From positions 1 to 49,945 of the forward strand of contig JBIISM010000015.1 of NCBI GenBank assembly GCA_044341025.1: a stretch of DNA of 49,945 bases. Direction: 5' to 3'. Position 1 is the first letter of the stretch; the number at the start of each line of letters is the position of its first letter. Source of the stretch: JABMMZ01 sp044341025 (GTDB lineage: Bacteria > Bacteroidota > Bacteroidia > NS11-12g > UBA955). Below are positions 1 to 9,158 of the stretch, piece by piece. The notes under the pieces were generated by a model. That model did no database searches. It was not told the DNA's origin and saw nothing but the letters and a program-made list of their open reading frames with translations. The position numbers and the translations under genes were made by a program.

Positions 1-16
1 GCTCCGCAAGTTTTTA

Positions 17-81
17 TTTTATTTCCCAAAAAATTTCTTTCAAGCCCAGAGCGGCTTGAAAAATTTTTTTTGGAAATAAAA
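17..81. repeat. Long imperfect inverted repeat beside tRNA-Ser
   Basis: Positions 17-46 and 53-81 form a nearly perfect AT-rich hairpin of about 29 bp closed by GCC/GGC with a 6-nt loop. A 9-bp outer pair (2-10 CTCCGCAAG with 112-120 CTTGCGGAG) encloses both this hairpin and the adjacent terminator; its right arm overlaps the last four bases of the tRNA gene. The sequence left of the window is missing, so I cannot tell whether this is a transcript terminator or an inverted remnant of a neighbouring tRNA locus. Confidence 0.6.
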
Positions 82-104
82 AACCCGACTAGAAGTCGGG
101 TTTT
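81..104 (-). terminator. Intrinsic terminator of tRNA-Ser
   Basis: A 7-bp stem CCCGACT/AGTCGGG with a 3-nt loop lies just downstream of the tRNA on the minus strand and is followed there by a T-rich run (TTTTTTATTT). Confidence 0.75.
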
Positions 105-116
105 AGGTCCTCTTGC

Positions 117-202
117 GGAGAGAGAGGGATTCGAACCCTCGGTACAGTTTCCCATACGGCAGTTTAGCAAACTGCTACTTTCGGCCACTCAGTCATCTCT
201 CC
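117..202 (-). tRNA. tRNA-Ser (anticodon GCT)
   Basis: Read on the minus strand, the gene folds as a class II tRNA of 86 nt. The acceptor stem is GGAGAGA/TCTCTCC, the anticodon stem-loop is CAGTTTGCTAAACTG with anticodon GCT (codons AGC/AGU), a long variable arm follows, and the T-arm is GAGGGTTCGAATCCCTC. The terminal CCA is not encoded, so it would be added after transcription. The long variable arm supports a serine identity. Confidence 0.97.
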
Positions 203-322
203 GTTTATGGGGTTGCAAAAATAATCTTTTCTTCAATAAAACAAAATGAAATTTTTATGTAGATAAAAAAAAGAAATTAACCTTCAATTAACCCGAGCAT
301 TTTTGTATTATTGAATCGTTTT

Positions 323-2968
323 ATGAACATTAAAGACTGCTTTAAATTCCGAGACATTAAAACTTACGGAAGCACAGAATGGCTCGCTAACAACGCCAAA
401 AAATACCGCTCAGTCTTCGACGAGCAAGAAGCCGCATATATCTATTGTGAATTTTCTTTTTTCAATAAAAAATACGACGAGGAAAATTGGGACATCCGTC
501 TACGCCTTAAATGTATCAACGAAAAAGATGAAGAAATTTGCGACCTAGTCTGCGACCGCGCCGTCGACAAACGAGACAACATCGTGTATGTCCGCGAAGG
601 ATGGGGCGTCAAAACAGCCGCTACCTATTGGAAATCGGGCCCATACCGATGGGAAGCCTATGTGAACGATGAACTTACTGCAACAAAAAGTTTTTACGTC
701 GAGCGCCAAGGCATCGTTAAAAACGGTATTAATCCTTTCTTTAAAATTGACAACCTCAAACTCTACGAAGGTCCCGATGCCAATATGGTTGAACTTGAAC
801 GCAAATACTACGTTGGATTCAATGCACTCAGCACCCGCTATATTTGGATAGAGCTCAATGCCCATAATTTAACCCGAAAAAGCATCGATTGGGCTTGTGA
901 ACTTACGTTTAATTTTAAAACGTCTGCAGGTTATCTTAAAGGATCTGCAACAAAACTATTTTTTGTAAAACCGGAAGAGGATATTTTTACCAGCACCGTT
1001 GGTTGGGGTAGCGATATGCTCGGCACCTGGGGCCGCGGGCGTTACTACATCGAAGTGGTGTTTATGGATGAGCTTGTCGCCAGTGTGCCATTCGAAGTGG
1101 GCGACGATTATGTTGAAGCCATGGAAGAAGATTTTGTGCCTTTGGTTCAATCTGGTTTCTACTTCGATGAGGATTTCGAAATTCCTGATGACGACGACTT
1201 AGACGACAATACACCTAAATCGGACACAAAACTGCCGCCAGTTCCCGATTCATACGAAAATGTAATGCACGACCTCGATGCGATGGTCGGTCTAAACAAC
1301 ATTAAAGACAAAGTCAAAGAATACACCAATTACCTCAAATTTATTGCCCTGCGCAAAGAAAAAGGGGTGAGCGATAACGAACACATCAATCTGCACGCCG
1401 TATTCAAAGGCAATCCGGGCACAGGTAAAACCACCGTTGCACGCATGTTGGGCCGCATCTACAAAGAAATGGGTCTACTTAAAAAAGGCCACGTGCATGA
1501 GGTTGACCGCGGCGATTTAGTGGCTGAGTTTATTGGACAAACTGCGCCAAAAACCAAAGAAGCCATTAAAAAAGCCAAAGATGGCATCTTGTTTATTGAT
1601 GAAGCGTATTCGCTTGCCAGAAAAGACGACGACAGCAAAGACTTTGGAAAAGAAGCCATAGAAATCTTGTTAAAAGAGCTAAGTGATTCAAATGATATCG
1701 CCATCATCGTGGCGGGTTATCCTTCTGAGATGAATATCTTTATGGAATCCAATCCGGGATTAAAATCGCGCTTCAATATGACTTACGATTTCCCTGATTA
1801 TTTACCTCAAGAACTGATCAAAATTGCAACGTATGCCTGCGAAAAACGCGGGGTTAAATTAAGCGAAGAAGCCAGCACTGAATTGTATAAGCACTTAGTC
1901 GATTCTTACCGCGAACGCGATAAATTCTTCGGCAATGCCCGTATGGTGAATTCATTAATTGATGAATTTAAAATGAACCTGGGTCTGAGGGTTATGAAAA
2001 CCAAAGACCCTAACAAATTAACCATTGAAAGTTTGAGCAGCATACAAAAAGAAGATATCGAAAAATCATACCTCAAGCATCAAGGTGAACTGGCCGACAT
2101 TCCAATCGATGAAGAACTGTTAAAAGAATCGGTAAGCAAACTAAAACGTTTAACTGGTTTAGCCAAAGTTAAAGCAGATATAGAAGAACTCATCAAATTG
2201 GTGCGTTATTACAAAGAATCTGGTAAAAACCCTAGAGAAATTTTCTCATTACACTCTGTGTTTACAGGAAACCCAGGCACAGGTAAAACAACCGTGGCCC
2301 GTATTTTAGCTCAAATATACAAGGCCCTTGGCATTCTTGAACGCGGGCATTTGGTTGAATGCGACCGCCAATCTTTGGTGGGCGGATATATCGGTCAAAC
2401 AGCCATCAAAACAGCTGAAATAATTGACAAAGCGATGGGCGGCGTCTTGTTTATAGATGAGGCTTATGCCTTAACCGAAGGTGGGGGCAGCGATTATGGC
2501 AAAGAAGCCATCGAAGCTTTACTTAAAAGAATGGAAGACCACCGCGGTAAATTTATTGTTATTGCGGCTGGATATACCCAAAACATGGAACGTTTCTTAG
2601 AAGCCAACCCTGGTTTGAAATCGCGCTTCGACCGTACATTCCACTTCGAAGACTTCGCACCAGAAGACCTTTACAGCATCGCCATTCAGCAGCTAGCCGA
2701 CCACAACATCACCCCAGATGACGCAGCAAAAGTAAGGTTACACGAATACATAGAATACATGCACAAAAAGCGTGATAAATTCTTTGGAAACGGCCGTGCG
2801 GTGCGCAAAGTGATAGAAGAGGCCGTGCGCAACCAGCACTTGCGCCTGAGCGAGTTACCAAAAACAAAACGTACACCAAAAGCCATTGGAACTATGATTT
2901 TAGAAGATGTGGCCGAGTTTAAAGCAGACAATATACCGACCCAAAAAACCGGTATCGGATTCAAATAA
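323..2968 (+). CDS. Tandem AAA+ ATPase (CbbX/SpoVK-like) with duplicated N-terminal domain
   Basis: The protein has two consecutive CbbX/SpoVK-type AAA+ modules. Walker A GNPGTGKTT lies at about residues 363-371 and again at 649-657; Walker B (FIDEAY) aspartates are at about 426 and 712. Such ATPases remodel protein substrates; the substrate here is unknown. The first ~280 residues match no family I recognise but contain an internal duplication: a block with GWG, W..G.Y..E and DEL.A...F.V occurs at about 93-125 and again at 227-258. An acidic linker follows. I chose ATG 323 over the in-frame TTG at 311, which has no independent support. The next gene begins 3 bp after the stop. Confidence 0.88.
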   Translation: MNIKDCFKFRDIKTYGSTEWLANNAKKYRSVFDEQEAAYIYCEFSFFNKKYDEENWDIRLRLKCINEKDEEICDLVCDRAVDKRDNIVYVREGWGVKTAATYWKSGPYRWEAYVNDELTATKSFYVERQGIVKNGINPFFKIDNLKLYEGPDANMVELERKYYVGFNALSTRYIWIELNAHNLTRKSIDWACELTFNFKTSAGYLKGSATKLFFVKPEEDIFTSTVGWGSDMLGTWGRGRYYIEVVFMDELVASVPFEVGDDYVEAMEEDFVPLVQSGFYFDEDFEIPDDDDLDDNTPKSDTKLPPVPDSYENVMHDLDAMVGLNNIKDKVKEYTNYLKFIALRKEKGVSDNEHINLHAVFKGNPGTGKTTVARMLGRIYKEMGLLKKGHVHEVDRGDLVAEFIGQTAPKTKEAIKKAKDGILFIDEAYSLARKDDDSKDFGKEAIEILLKELSDSNDIAIIVAGYPSEMNIFMESNPGLKSRFNMTYDFPDYLPQELIKIATYACEKRGVKLSEEASTELYKHLVDSYRERDKFFGNARMVNSLIDEFKMNLGLRVMKTKDPNKLTIESLSSIQKEDIEKSYLKHQGELADIPIDEELLKESVSKLKRLTGLAKVKADIEELIKLVRYYKESGKNPREIFSLHSVFTGNPGTGKTTVARILAQIYKALGILERGHLVECDRQSLVGGYIGQTAIKTAEIIDKAMGGVLFIDEAYALTEGGGSDYGKEAIEALLKRMEDHRGKFIVIAAGYTQNMERFLEANPGLKSRFDRTFHFEDFAPEDLYSIAIQQLADHNITPDDAAKVRLHEYIEYMHKKRDKFFGNGRAVRKVIEEAVRNQHLRLSELPKTKRTPKAIGTMILEDVAEFKADNIPTQKTGIGFK

Positions 2969-2971
2969 AAA

Positions 2972-4108
2972 ATGTTAACACTAAACCCCTCCTTTCCAGC
3001 ACTTATTTGTTTAAGCCTGCTCTTGCTATTTATCATTATACAGTTGGTATACCCTTTTGCCTATTATTTAAAATTAATAAAACACCCTAAGCAAGTTCTT
3101 ATTGAACAAAATTGGCAATCTGTTAGCATTATTGTTTGTGCCCGTAGCGAGTTCCAAAACCTACAAACTTTAGTCCCTGCTTTGCTGGGACTCGACTATC
3201 CTGATTTTGAAATTGTCATTGTTGACGATGCTTCTTGGGACGGCAGCACACGCTATCTAGAAGATTTGCAAAAAACCGAATCACGCGTAAAAGCTGTCTT
3301 TGTAACGGAAGACATGAAAAAGCAATATGTAGGGAAAAAGTTAGCTTTGTCATTGGGCTTAAAAGCGGCTAAAAACGAAATCATTTTGCTATCTGATGCC
3401 GACTGTATGCCTAACAGCAATCAATGGATTAAATATATGGTACAAGCCTACCACACAAACCCAAATATTGAAATTGTTTTGGGCTATTCGCCATTTAACA
3501 AGACTACAAATTTCGTAAACCTAGTTGCACGCATGGAAAATGCTTACACTGGGATATCGTATTTATCCTATGCTTTAAATAAGGATCCGTATATGGGCGT
3601 GGGTAGAAACTTGAGCTATAAACGCGCTTTGTTTTTCAAAAACAAAGGTTTTGCCAGCCATTTACATATTGCTCCTGGCGACGACGACTTGTTTATAAAC
3701 GAAGTGGCCAACGCCAGCAATACCGCTATTTGTTGCCATCCAGACGCTTTTGTAACAACCAAAGCTAAACTAAGTTTTGCGGAGTGGTTCCAACAAAAAA
3801 AGAGACACAATTTTGCAGGCAAATACTACAAAAAAAACCACCAAATGAAACTCGTTTTCTTTGCATTTAGCCACGCCATGCTTTGGTTTGCTTTTTTCTC
3901 CAATCTATTTTTCTTTGACAGCTTTGCTTGGGCCTTGTCATTATTGGGTCTGTATTGGCTCATCAAATGGCCATTTGTGTTTTACGCATTCAAAAAAATA
4001 AAACAAAAAGGATTGGCGCTTTGGATGCCAATATTTGATTTCTTATATGTGATTTACAATGCCTATTTTGGATTCATCACATTATTTGGCCGACAGAAGA
4101 AATGGTAA
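2972..4108 (+). CDS. Membrane-anchored family 2 glycosyltransferase
   Basis: The N-terminus has one hydrophobic segment (about residues 8-28). A GT-A nucleotide-sugar domain follows: VSIIVCARSEFQNL, VDDASWDGST and the metal-binding DADC motif. Two or three hydrophobic segments lie near the C-terminus, so the enzyme probably acts at the inner face of the cytoplasmic membrane. Family 2 enzymes transfer a sugar from a nucleotide donor to a lipid or glycan acceptor; the acceptor cannot be predicted. It starts 3 bp after the AAA ATPase and overlaps rsmG by 7 bp, so it is probably co-transcribed with both. Confidence 0.85.
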   Translation: MLTLNPSFPALICLSLLLLFIIIQLVYPFAYYLKLIKHPKQVLIEQNWQSVSIIVCARSEFQNLQTLVPALLGLDYPDFEIVIVDDASWDGSTRYLEDLQKTESRVKAVFVTEDMKKQYVGKKLALSLGLKAAKNEIILLSDADCMPNSNQWIKYMVQAYHTNPNIEIVLGYSPFNKTTNFVNLVARMENAYTGISYLSYALNKDPYMGVGRNLSYKRALFFKNKGFASHLHIAPGDDDLFINEVANASNTAICCHPDAFVTTKAKLSFAEWFQQKKRHNFAGKYYKKNHQMKLVFFAFSHAMLWFAFFSNLFFFDSFAWALSLLGLYWLIKWPFVFYAFKKIKQKGLALWMPIFDFLYVIYNAYFGFITLFGRQKKW

Positions 4109-4725
4109 GCGTTGAAGAAATATTCCGTCAATTCCCAAAGCTGAGTGCACATCAAAAAGTCCAGTTTGAGCAATTGTATCCTTTGTATAAAGAGTGGAAT
4201 GAAAAAATCAATGTCATTTCTAGGAAAGACATTGATGAATTATACACCCGACATGTGCTGCATGCCTTAAGTGTCGCAAAATTCGCCGATTTCACTCAAG
4301 TTCATTCTGTTTTAGACATTGGCACCGGTGGTGGATTCCCAGGCATTCCATTGGCCATACTGTTTCCAGACATAGATTTCCATTTGGTGGATTCTATTGG
4401 AAAAAAAATACAAGTGGTTCAAGCAGTTGCCGAGGCCTTAGATTTAAAAAACGTAAAGGCTGAGCACGCAAGAGCCGAACAAATAACAGGCAAGTACGAT
4501 GTGGTTACTTGCAGGGCAGTAACCCAATTGGTCGATTTCTATGGCTGGATAAGCAAGAATTTAAAACCAGATTCTGAAGTTATTTGCTTGAAGGGTGGCG
4601 ATTTGGTGGATGAAATTTACAATTTCAAACAGCGCTATCCAAAGAAAAAAGTATTTATTAGAAACATCTCCGAATTGTTTCCCGACGGATTCTTCGAAAC
4701 CAAGAAAGTCTTGACAGTCGTTTAA
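4102..4725 (+). CDS. rsmG: 16S rRNA (guanine-N7) methyltransferase RsmG
   Basis: RsmG (GidB) methylates N7 of G527 in 16S rRNA using S-adenosylmethionine. The glycine-rich SAM motif LDIGTGGGFPGIPLAI, the acidic strand end FHLVDSIGKK and VVTCRAV are all visible, and the length (207 aa) is normal for the family. The ATG overlaps the end of the preceding glycosyltransferase gene. The 290 bp after it contain no convincing gene or strong terminator. Confidence 0.95.
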   Translation: MVSVEEIFRQFPKLSAHQKVQFEQLYPLYKEWNEKINVISRKDIDELYTRHVLHALSVAKFADFTQVHSVLDIGTGGGFPGIPLAILFPDIDFHLVDSIGKKIQVVQAVAEALDLKNVKAEHARAEQITGKYDVVTCRAVTQLVDFYGWISKNLKPDSEVICLKGGDLVDEIYNFKQRYPKKKVFIRNISELFPDGFFETKKVLTVV

Positions 4726-5017
4726 TTTCTCTTACTCGGTAGAACAAAAAGCCATTAACTTTCGTCAATAGCTTTAAGTGTGTAATTGTGTTGTTAAATT
4801 AATATCAATCGAGAAAAATCTCGCCACTGAAGGTCGTAATGCAAACACGGTGCATTCTGATGTGACTTTCATAAGGTTTGAGACAAAATCCGCTGCCATC
4901 CTGTACAGACAGCAACGGATTAATCTTGAAAATCAACAAACGCATTATGAATGTCCTCACTTTATATCTTTATAAACTGCCCTTAACCCATAGGCCAAAG
5001 ACAGTTTTAATTTTTGT

Positions 5018-5242
5018 TTAATCTTGATCGGCCATATATAAATCTTTGTTTCGAACACCCATCATCTCTGCCTTAACCTTCCCTTTCTTAAAAACCTCAT
5101 ACCCCAATGTAACCTGTTTGCTTTGTGAAAATGCCAAAAAAGGCACCAAACAAAAAGCCAATAAAACAACATACAATACCATTGATTTGGTAAAACCCTC
5201 TTTGGATTGTTGCCCTTCGTCTAGTTTGCTGATATTTAACAT
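5018..5242 (-). CDS. Small single-pass or secreted protein, unknown
   Basis: This 74-aa protein has a charged N-terminus of about 20 residues, one hydrophobic segment ending AFSQ that could be a signal peptide or anchor, and a short polar tail (YEVFKKGKVKAEMMGVRNKDLY). The tail loosely resembles the start of the 'GxV..v....v.Y' region seen in the secreted protein at 16866-17780, so it may be a shortened relative. A perfect TATATTTG -7 box lies about 60 nt upstream. I do not recognise a family. Confidence 0.5.
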   Translation of the reverse strand: MLNISKLDEGQQSKEGFTKSMVLYVVLLAFCLVPFLAFSQSKQVTLGYEVFKKGKVKAEMMGVRNKDLYMADQD

Positions 5243-5655
5243 ATTATTATAAGTTTTTTTACTTAGTGTGCAATAAATCTTATTTTTTTCATTGCCTTAT
5301 AACCAAATATACAACTCGAATGATTCAGAAAATACTTCAGCAAGAAATTTGTCAAAAAACCGCCATATTTTTTATAAAAAAACATGCAATTATCTGATTT
5401 TTAAATAATTAATTTTTACATGCTAGTTAACAAAAGAAGCATAATGGAGCAAAAAATCTGGTTTTTATTGAAAATCGAATATAGAAAACGCCTACAAGCT
5501 GCCTGAAGCAACTTATAGGTTTTATCAAAAAGCGTACAGCAAAAAAGCCCTATGACATAAATACACAAACATTTATTAATCAATAATTTAAACCGTCAAT
5601 TCTCTATTTATTTAACTAAAAATTATAAAATGTAAAACATATAATTTAAAACATT
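5243..5655. other. AT-rich non-coding stretch
   Basis: About 410 bp without a credible gene. It holds a -7 promoter box for the minus-strand 74-aa gene (5304-5311) and an imperfect hairpin near 5491-5518 (CCTACAAG pairing with CTTATAGG, one mismatch) flanked by A and T runs that could act as a weak terminator. Nothing else is evident. Confidence 0.6.
5304..5311 (-). promoter_or_regulatory. -7 box TATATTTG
   Basis: Perfect match to the Bacteroidota -7 consensus TAnnTTTG, about 60 nt upstream of the 74-aa minus-strand gene. No clean -33 TTG is seen at the usual distance. Confidence 0.5.
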
Positions 5656-5687
5656 AAAAAAGCCGATGTTGATGCACCGGCTTTTTT
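5656..5687 (-). terminator. Terminator of the NhaD-like gene
   Basis: AAAAAAGCCG pairs with CGGCTTTTTT around a 12-nt loop. It sits 16 bp after the antiporter stop codon and has T runs on both strands, so it may work in both directions. Confidence 0.8.
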
Positions 5688-5702
5688 GAAGATTTTTTAA
5701 AT

Positions 5703-7028
5703 TTATTCGTGAACTGTTTGTTCGCTTGTGTTCGAATTTGCAGCTTTAACATGCACGGTATCGGGAACCCATTTGGCTATACCTATCATAATAAAGAACC
5801 CAATAACATAGGCTAAGGCCACATGCCAGCCATTTTTAATCCAAGCACCAACCGATTTTGCTTCAGGGAATAAATTAGACAATGCAACGCCCGCCGATGA
5901 ACCAAACCAAATCATGCTGCCACCAAACCCAACTGCATAAGCCAAAACACCCCAATCATAGCCCCCTTGTGTTAATGCCAATTTGGTTAAAGGAATATTA
6001 TCAAAAACAGCACTTACAAAACCCAGCGATAAAGCAATTGGCCAACTTGCTGGAGGCAATGAATCTACTGGCATCATGCTTGCCGCAACAACCAAACTCA
6101 ATAAAAATACAGACCCAGACAAAGCCAACTTAGCTTCCTTCCAGGGTGTTTTATTAAAACTTGCAGCGAGCATAATAGCAACCCATACACCAAGCGCAGG
6201 AAAATCAAACAAGAAATTGGTGGCAATTGTACCCACCAAAATCATTCCTACAGCAATTAATCGTTTAGGATCAACCTTTGCATTTACGGAAGCATCCTTC
6301 GCAATGGCTTGGTATTTGTGTTGTTGTTTGGCTGCAATAATTCCAAATACAATCAGAGCAGGAACTGCTGCAACAAATGCTTTGAGCACCCCAGTAGCAG
6401 GCACCCCTGCAATCCAAATCATAGTGGTTGTAGTGTCTCCAACTACGGAACCTGAACCTCCAGCATTACTGGCAGCAACTATAGCCGCCAAGTACCCGAT
6501 ATGCACCTTACCTCTAAAAACAGTAGCGGCAACCGTACCACCTATCATAGCTGCAGCAATATTGTCCAAAAACGAAGAAATAAATGCGATGAGGATTAAA
6601 AGAACAAACCCACCAACCCATCCTTCTGGCAAATACTTTGGCAATATCTGCGGCACACCGCTTTCCTCAAAGTGTTTCGCCAAAATTGAAAAACCAAGCA
6701 ATAAGCCCAATAAATTGAGTATGATGGCCCATTCGCCTTGTCTTTTTTCTTTGTGTATGATTTGATCGATAAACCCATTGCTGCCAAAAAAGTGTTCTAC
6801 AATATTAAACCCATTCGCTACAAACAATTCCCAAATCAAAATAGCCCCTAAACCAATTAAGGCTACCTGCATGGTCTTGTTGTGGAATAAAGCCACCGCA
6901 ATCAATGTTAAAGCAAAAAGAATAAACTCTATTCTAACAGGCCCAAGTGAAGGCCCATCTGTATGTCCATGCGCCATAGCCATGCCTGGCAAAGCCAATA
7001 ACAATATGGCCAATAATAACTTCTTCAT
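5703..7028 (-). CDS. NhaD-like Na+/H+ antiporter (ion transporter superfamily)
   Basis: A 441-aa polytopic membrane protein with an N-terminal signal-like segment (MKKLLLAILLLALPGMAMA) and about 10-12 hydrophobic segments. The motif FLDNIAAAM and the signature AGGSGSVVGDTTTTMIWI match the NhaD/ArsB-type ion transporter superfamily, where the GD.TTTM.WI motif is typical of NhaD sodium/proton antiporters. It would exchange Na+ (or Li+) for H+ across the inner membrane. A dicarboxylate substrate, as in CitMHS relatives, cannot be excluded. It has its own terminator and lies 65 bp downstream of the DUF2480 gene on the same strand. Confidence 0.82.
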   Translation of the reverse strand: MKKLLLAILLLALPGMAMAHGHTDGPSLGPVRIEFILFALTLIAVALFHNKTMQVALIGLGAILIWELFVANGFNIVEHFFGSNGFIDQIIHKEKRQGEWAIILNLLGLLLGFSILAKHFEESGVPQILPKYLPEGWVGGFVLLILIAFISSFLDNIAAAMIGGTVAATVFRGKVHIGYLAAIVAASNAGGSGSVVGDTTTTMIWIAGVPATGVLKAFVAAVPALIVFGIIAAKQQHKYQAIAKDASVNAKVDPKRLIAVGMILVGTIATNFLFDFPALGVWVAIMLAASFNKTPWKEAKLALSGSVFLLSLVVAASMMPVDSLPPASWPIALSLGFVSAVFDNIPLTKLALTQGGYDWGVLAYAVGFGGSMIWFGSSAGVALSNLFPEAKSVGAWIKNGWHVALAYVIGFFIMIGIAKWVPDTVHVKAANSNTSEQTVHE

Positions 7029-7093
7029 ATAATCAAATAAAGGGGCGAAGTTAAACCCTTATTTAATTATTATGAGACTATTTGATGATTATT

Positions 7094-7597
7094 TTAAGCC
7101 CTTTTATACACCGGCACTGTGCTGCATGGTTCACCATACATGATGGATTTAACAATGGGAGTTAACTTTTCTGTTAAATACACATAAGCGCTTACTGGCA
7201 CCGGTTTCTTGCTGCAACCTTTTACCACCACTCTTTGGTCTTTATAGTCTTCAAAGTTTATAGCATCAATTTCATTTTTAAACAATGAGAATTCCAATAC
7301 ATTTAAATCGCCAAACACAAACGACTTGGCAAGCCCAGACAATTTATTGGCAACAAGCATAAAAGCCCAAGTTGGCACGATGGCATCGGCACTGCAAACA
7401 ATGGCCACATGTTTTCCTGTATATTTTGTCCAATCGTTGGTTTTGATAAAATCGCGAAATTCCTTCTCTTTAAGCATCAAGCCCATAAACAACTGCTCCT
7501 TGATATCGTATACTTCTCTTGGCGATTCGTCATAATACGTTTCCAAATCGATGGTGGCAAGTCCGCTTTGTGATACTTTATTAATTATGGTGTCCAT
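7094..7597 (-). CDS. DUF2480 family protein
   Basis: A 167-aa cytosolic protein of the Bacteroidota-specific DUF2480 family, function unknown. Recognisable segments are SQSGLATIDLE, VAIVCSADAIVPTWAFMLVANKL, VVVKGCSKKPVPVSAYV and the C-terminal IMYGEPCSTVPVYKR. I start it at ATG 7597 (MDTIINKV), which matches the family N-terminus; the longer frame from 7618 begins with TTG and adds seven residues of likely leader. It is divergent from the SGNH gene at 7709. Confidence 0.88.
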   Translation of the reverse strand: MDTIINKVSQSGLATIDLETYYDESPREVYDIKEQLFMGLMLKEKEFRDFIKTNDWTKYTGKHVAIVCSADAIVPTWAFMLVANKLSGLAKSFVFGDLNVLEFSLFKNEIDAINFEDYKDQRVVVKGCSKKPVPVSAYVYLTEKLTPIVKSIMYGEPCSTVPVYKRA

Positions 7598-7679
7598 TGG
7601 TCTTACAAAATTAATCAAACCTTTGATAAAGCGTTAATTAATTTTTCTTATAAGACCATAAAGGCCTAGTAATTTTCGT

Positions 7680-7687
7680 TACTTTTG
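7680..7687 (+). promoter_or_regulatory. -7 box TACTTTTG
   Basis: Perfect TAnnTTTG, 21 nt before the ATG of the first SGNH gene. The in-frame TTG at 7685 lies inside this box, which argues for ATG 7709 as the start. Confidence 0.6.
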
Positions 7688-7708
7688 CAGCTTACAGCAA
7701 GCAGGCAC

Positions 7709-9154
7709 ATGAAACCAGTAAAAGTTTTATTATTTATTATTTTAACCTTGTGCTCTCTCGGCTTGGCATCTAAGTTTTTAGCTAAGCTATCAATAAATGT
7801 TGCCGGCGAAAAAGTACAAGCCCTTTCTGATTTTACCCAAAAATATACCGAAAAGCCAGATTCTAGCGCCTATTTCGCTGAACTTCAAAAACAAGAAGAA
7901 TCAAAATCTTTGCAAGAACGCAAAGAAGCCATACTAAAAAAACCAAGCCGTTCCACCGCCGATACATTGGTTTTAATGCAAGTTGAGGCTTTAGAAAGCC
8001 CAGCTAAATTTTACTTTGCAAACGAAAACCGGGCGCCAATGGATAAGTTTTTCGACGAACTCAACAAAGTAAAAAGCGACAACACCAGTTTGCGCATCAT
8101 CCATTATGGCGACTCCCAAATTGAAATGGACCGCATTAGTTCATACATCCGCGAACAACTTCAACGCAGCTACGGTGGCAGTGGCATGGGTCTTTTGCCC
8201 GCTATGGAAGTAACGCCTAAATACACGGTTGCTGTTCAGTCTGTTGGTTCTTGGAACCGACGTCTAACTTTCGGTGGTGGTGAAAACAGAGCCAAACACA
8301 ACCGTTACGGTCCAATGGCTTATTTCTGCAAGAAAGAAAGTGAAGTAGCCAGTGTTGTTATCACCGCCCGCGAAAACACCAGCCACAAAAACAAACATTT
8401 CACCCGTTGTAAAGTGATCATTGGTGCCATTGACCGTCCTTTAGAAATCACTTCGGCAGTTAACGGAAAAACAGCTGAAGTTAAAACCTTACAGGCTTCT
8501 TCAGCTGAGCAAATGGTCGAATTTTCTGCCGACAGCGCAGAAGGCCAAATCGGCTTGAAATTTGTGGGTGCCAATGCCGATATACTTGGCATTTCTTTAG
8601 ATGGAAATTCAGGGATTAGTTTGGACAACATCCCCATGCGTGGCTGTTCTGGAACCATTTTCAGACGCATCAATGCGGAAACTTTGCGCAAGACCTACCA
8701 ACTCTTGGGTGTCAAAGTTTTAATCCTTCAATTTGGCGGCAACGCGCTTCCCGGAATGAGCAGCAAATCAAGTGCCGATGCTTATGGGAAGAAGTTCTTT
8801 GATGAAATCAGATATTTAAAATCCATTGATCCTGAATTAATTATTTTTGTTATCGGCCCAGCCGACATGAGCGTAAAAATCAACGGAACTTTCCAAACCC
8901 ATCAGCAGCTAAGCAATGTGCGCGATGCCCTTAAAAAAGCAACCATAGACAATGGCGGTATTTTTTGGGACATGTACGAAGCAATGGGCGGCAGCGGCAG
9001 CATGGTGCAATGGGTAAAATCAAAACCAGCCTTAGGTTCTCCCGATTATATACACTTTAGTCAAAAAGGTGCCGTTAAAATCTCTGAAATTTTCTACCAA
9101 TCGCTAATGAAAGAATACGACATGTACCTTTTAAGAAAAAAAATACAAAACTGA
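7709..9154 (+). CDS. SGNH/GDSL hydrolase-like protein of an MBOAT cassette
   Basis: A secreted or anchored 481-aa protein with an N-terminal hydrophobic segment (VLLFIILTLCSLGLASKFL). The SGNH block I motif HYGDSQIE places the nucleophile Ser at about residue 136; GGN at mid-length supplies block III; the DYIH motif near 446-449 supplies the Asp-His pair. Paired with an MBOAT acyltransferase, such proteins move or remove O-acyl groups (usually acetyl) on extracytoplasmic polysaccharide or peptidoglycan. A ~120-residue beta-rich insertion sits between blocks I and III. The next gene begins 4 bp downstream. Confidence 0.82.
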   Translation: MKPVKVLLFIILTLCSLGLASKFLAKLSINVAGEKVQALSDFTQKYTEKPDSSAYFAELQKQEESKSLQERKEAILKKPSRSTADTLVLMQVEALESPAKFYFANENRAPMDKFFDELNKVKSDNTSLRIIHYGDSQIEMDRISSYIREQLQRSYGGSGMGLLPAMEVTPKYTVAVQSVGSWNRRLTFGGGENRAKHNRYGPMAYFCKKESEVASVVITARENTSHKNKHFTRCKVIIGAIDRPLEITSAVNGKTAEVKTLQASSAEQMVEFSADSAEGQIGLKFVGANADILGISLDGNSGISLDNIPMRGCSGTIFRRINAETLRKTYQLLGVKVLILQFGGNALPGMSSKSSADAYGKKFFDEIRYLKSIDPELIIFVIGPADMSVKINGTFQTHQQLSNVRDALKKATIDNGGIFWDMYEAMGGSGSMVQWVKSKPALGSPDYIHFSQKGAVKISEIFYQSLMKEYDMYLLRKKIQN

Positions 9155-9158
9155 GAAC

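Noticed and set aside
4778..4975. 65-codon frame after rsmG
   Set aside because: No promoter, signal or recognisable motif; composition is that of non-coding DNA.
5983..6765. 260-codon open frame opposite the NhaD-like gene
   Set aside because: Composition is Ala/Pro/Thr-rich as expected for an antisense shadow of a hydrophobic protein; the sense strand gene has clear family motifs.
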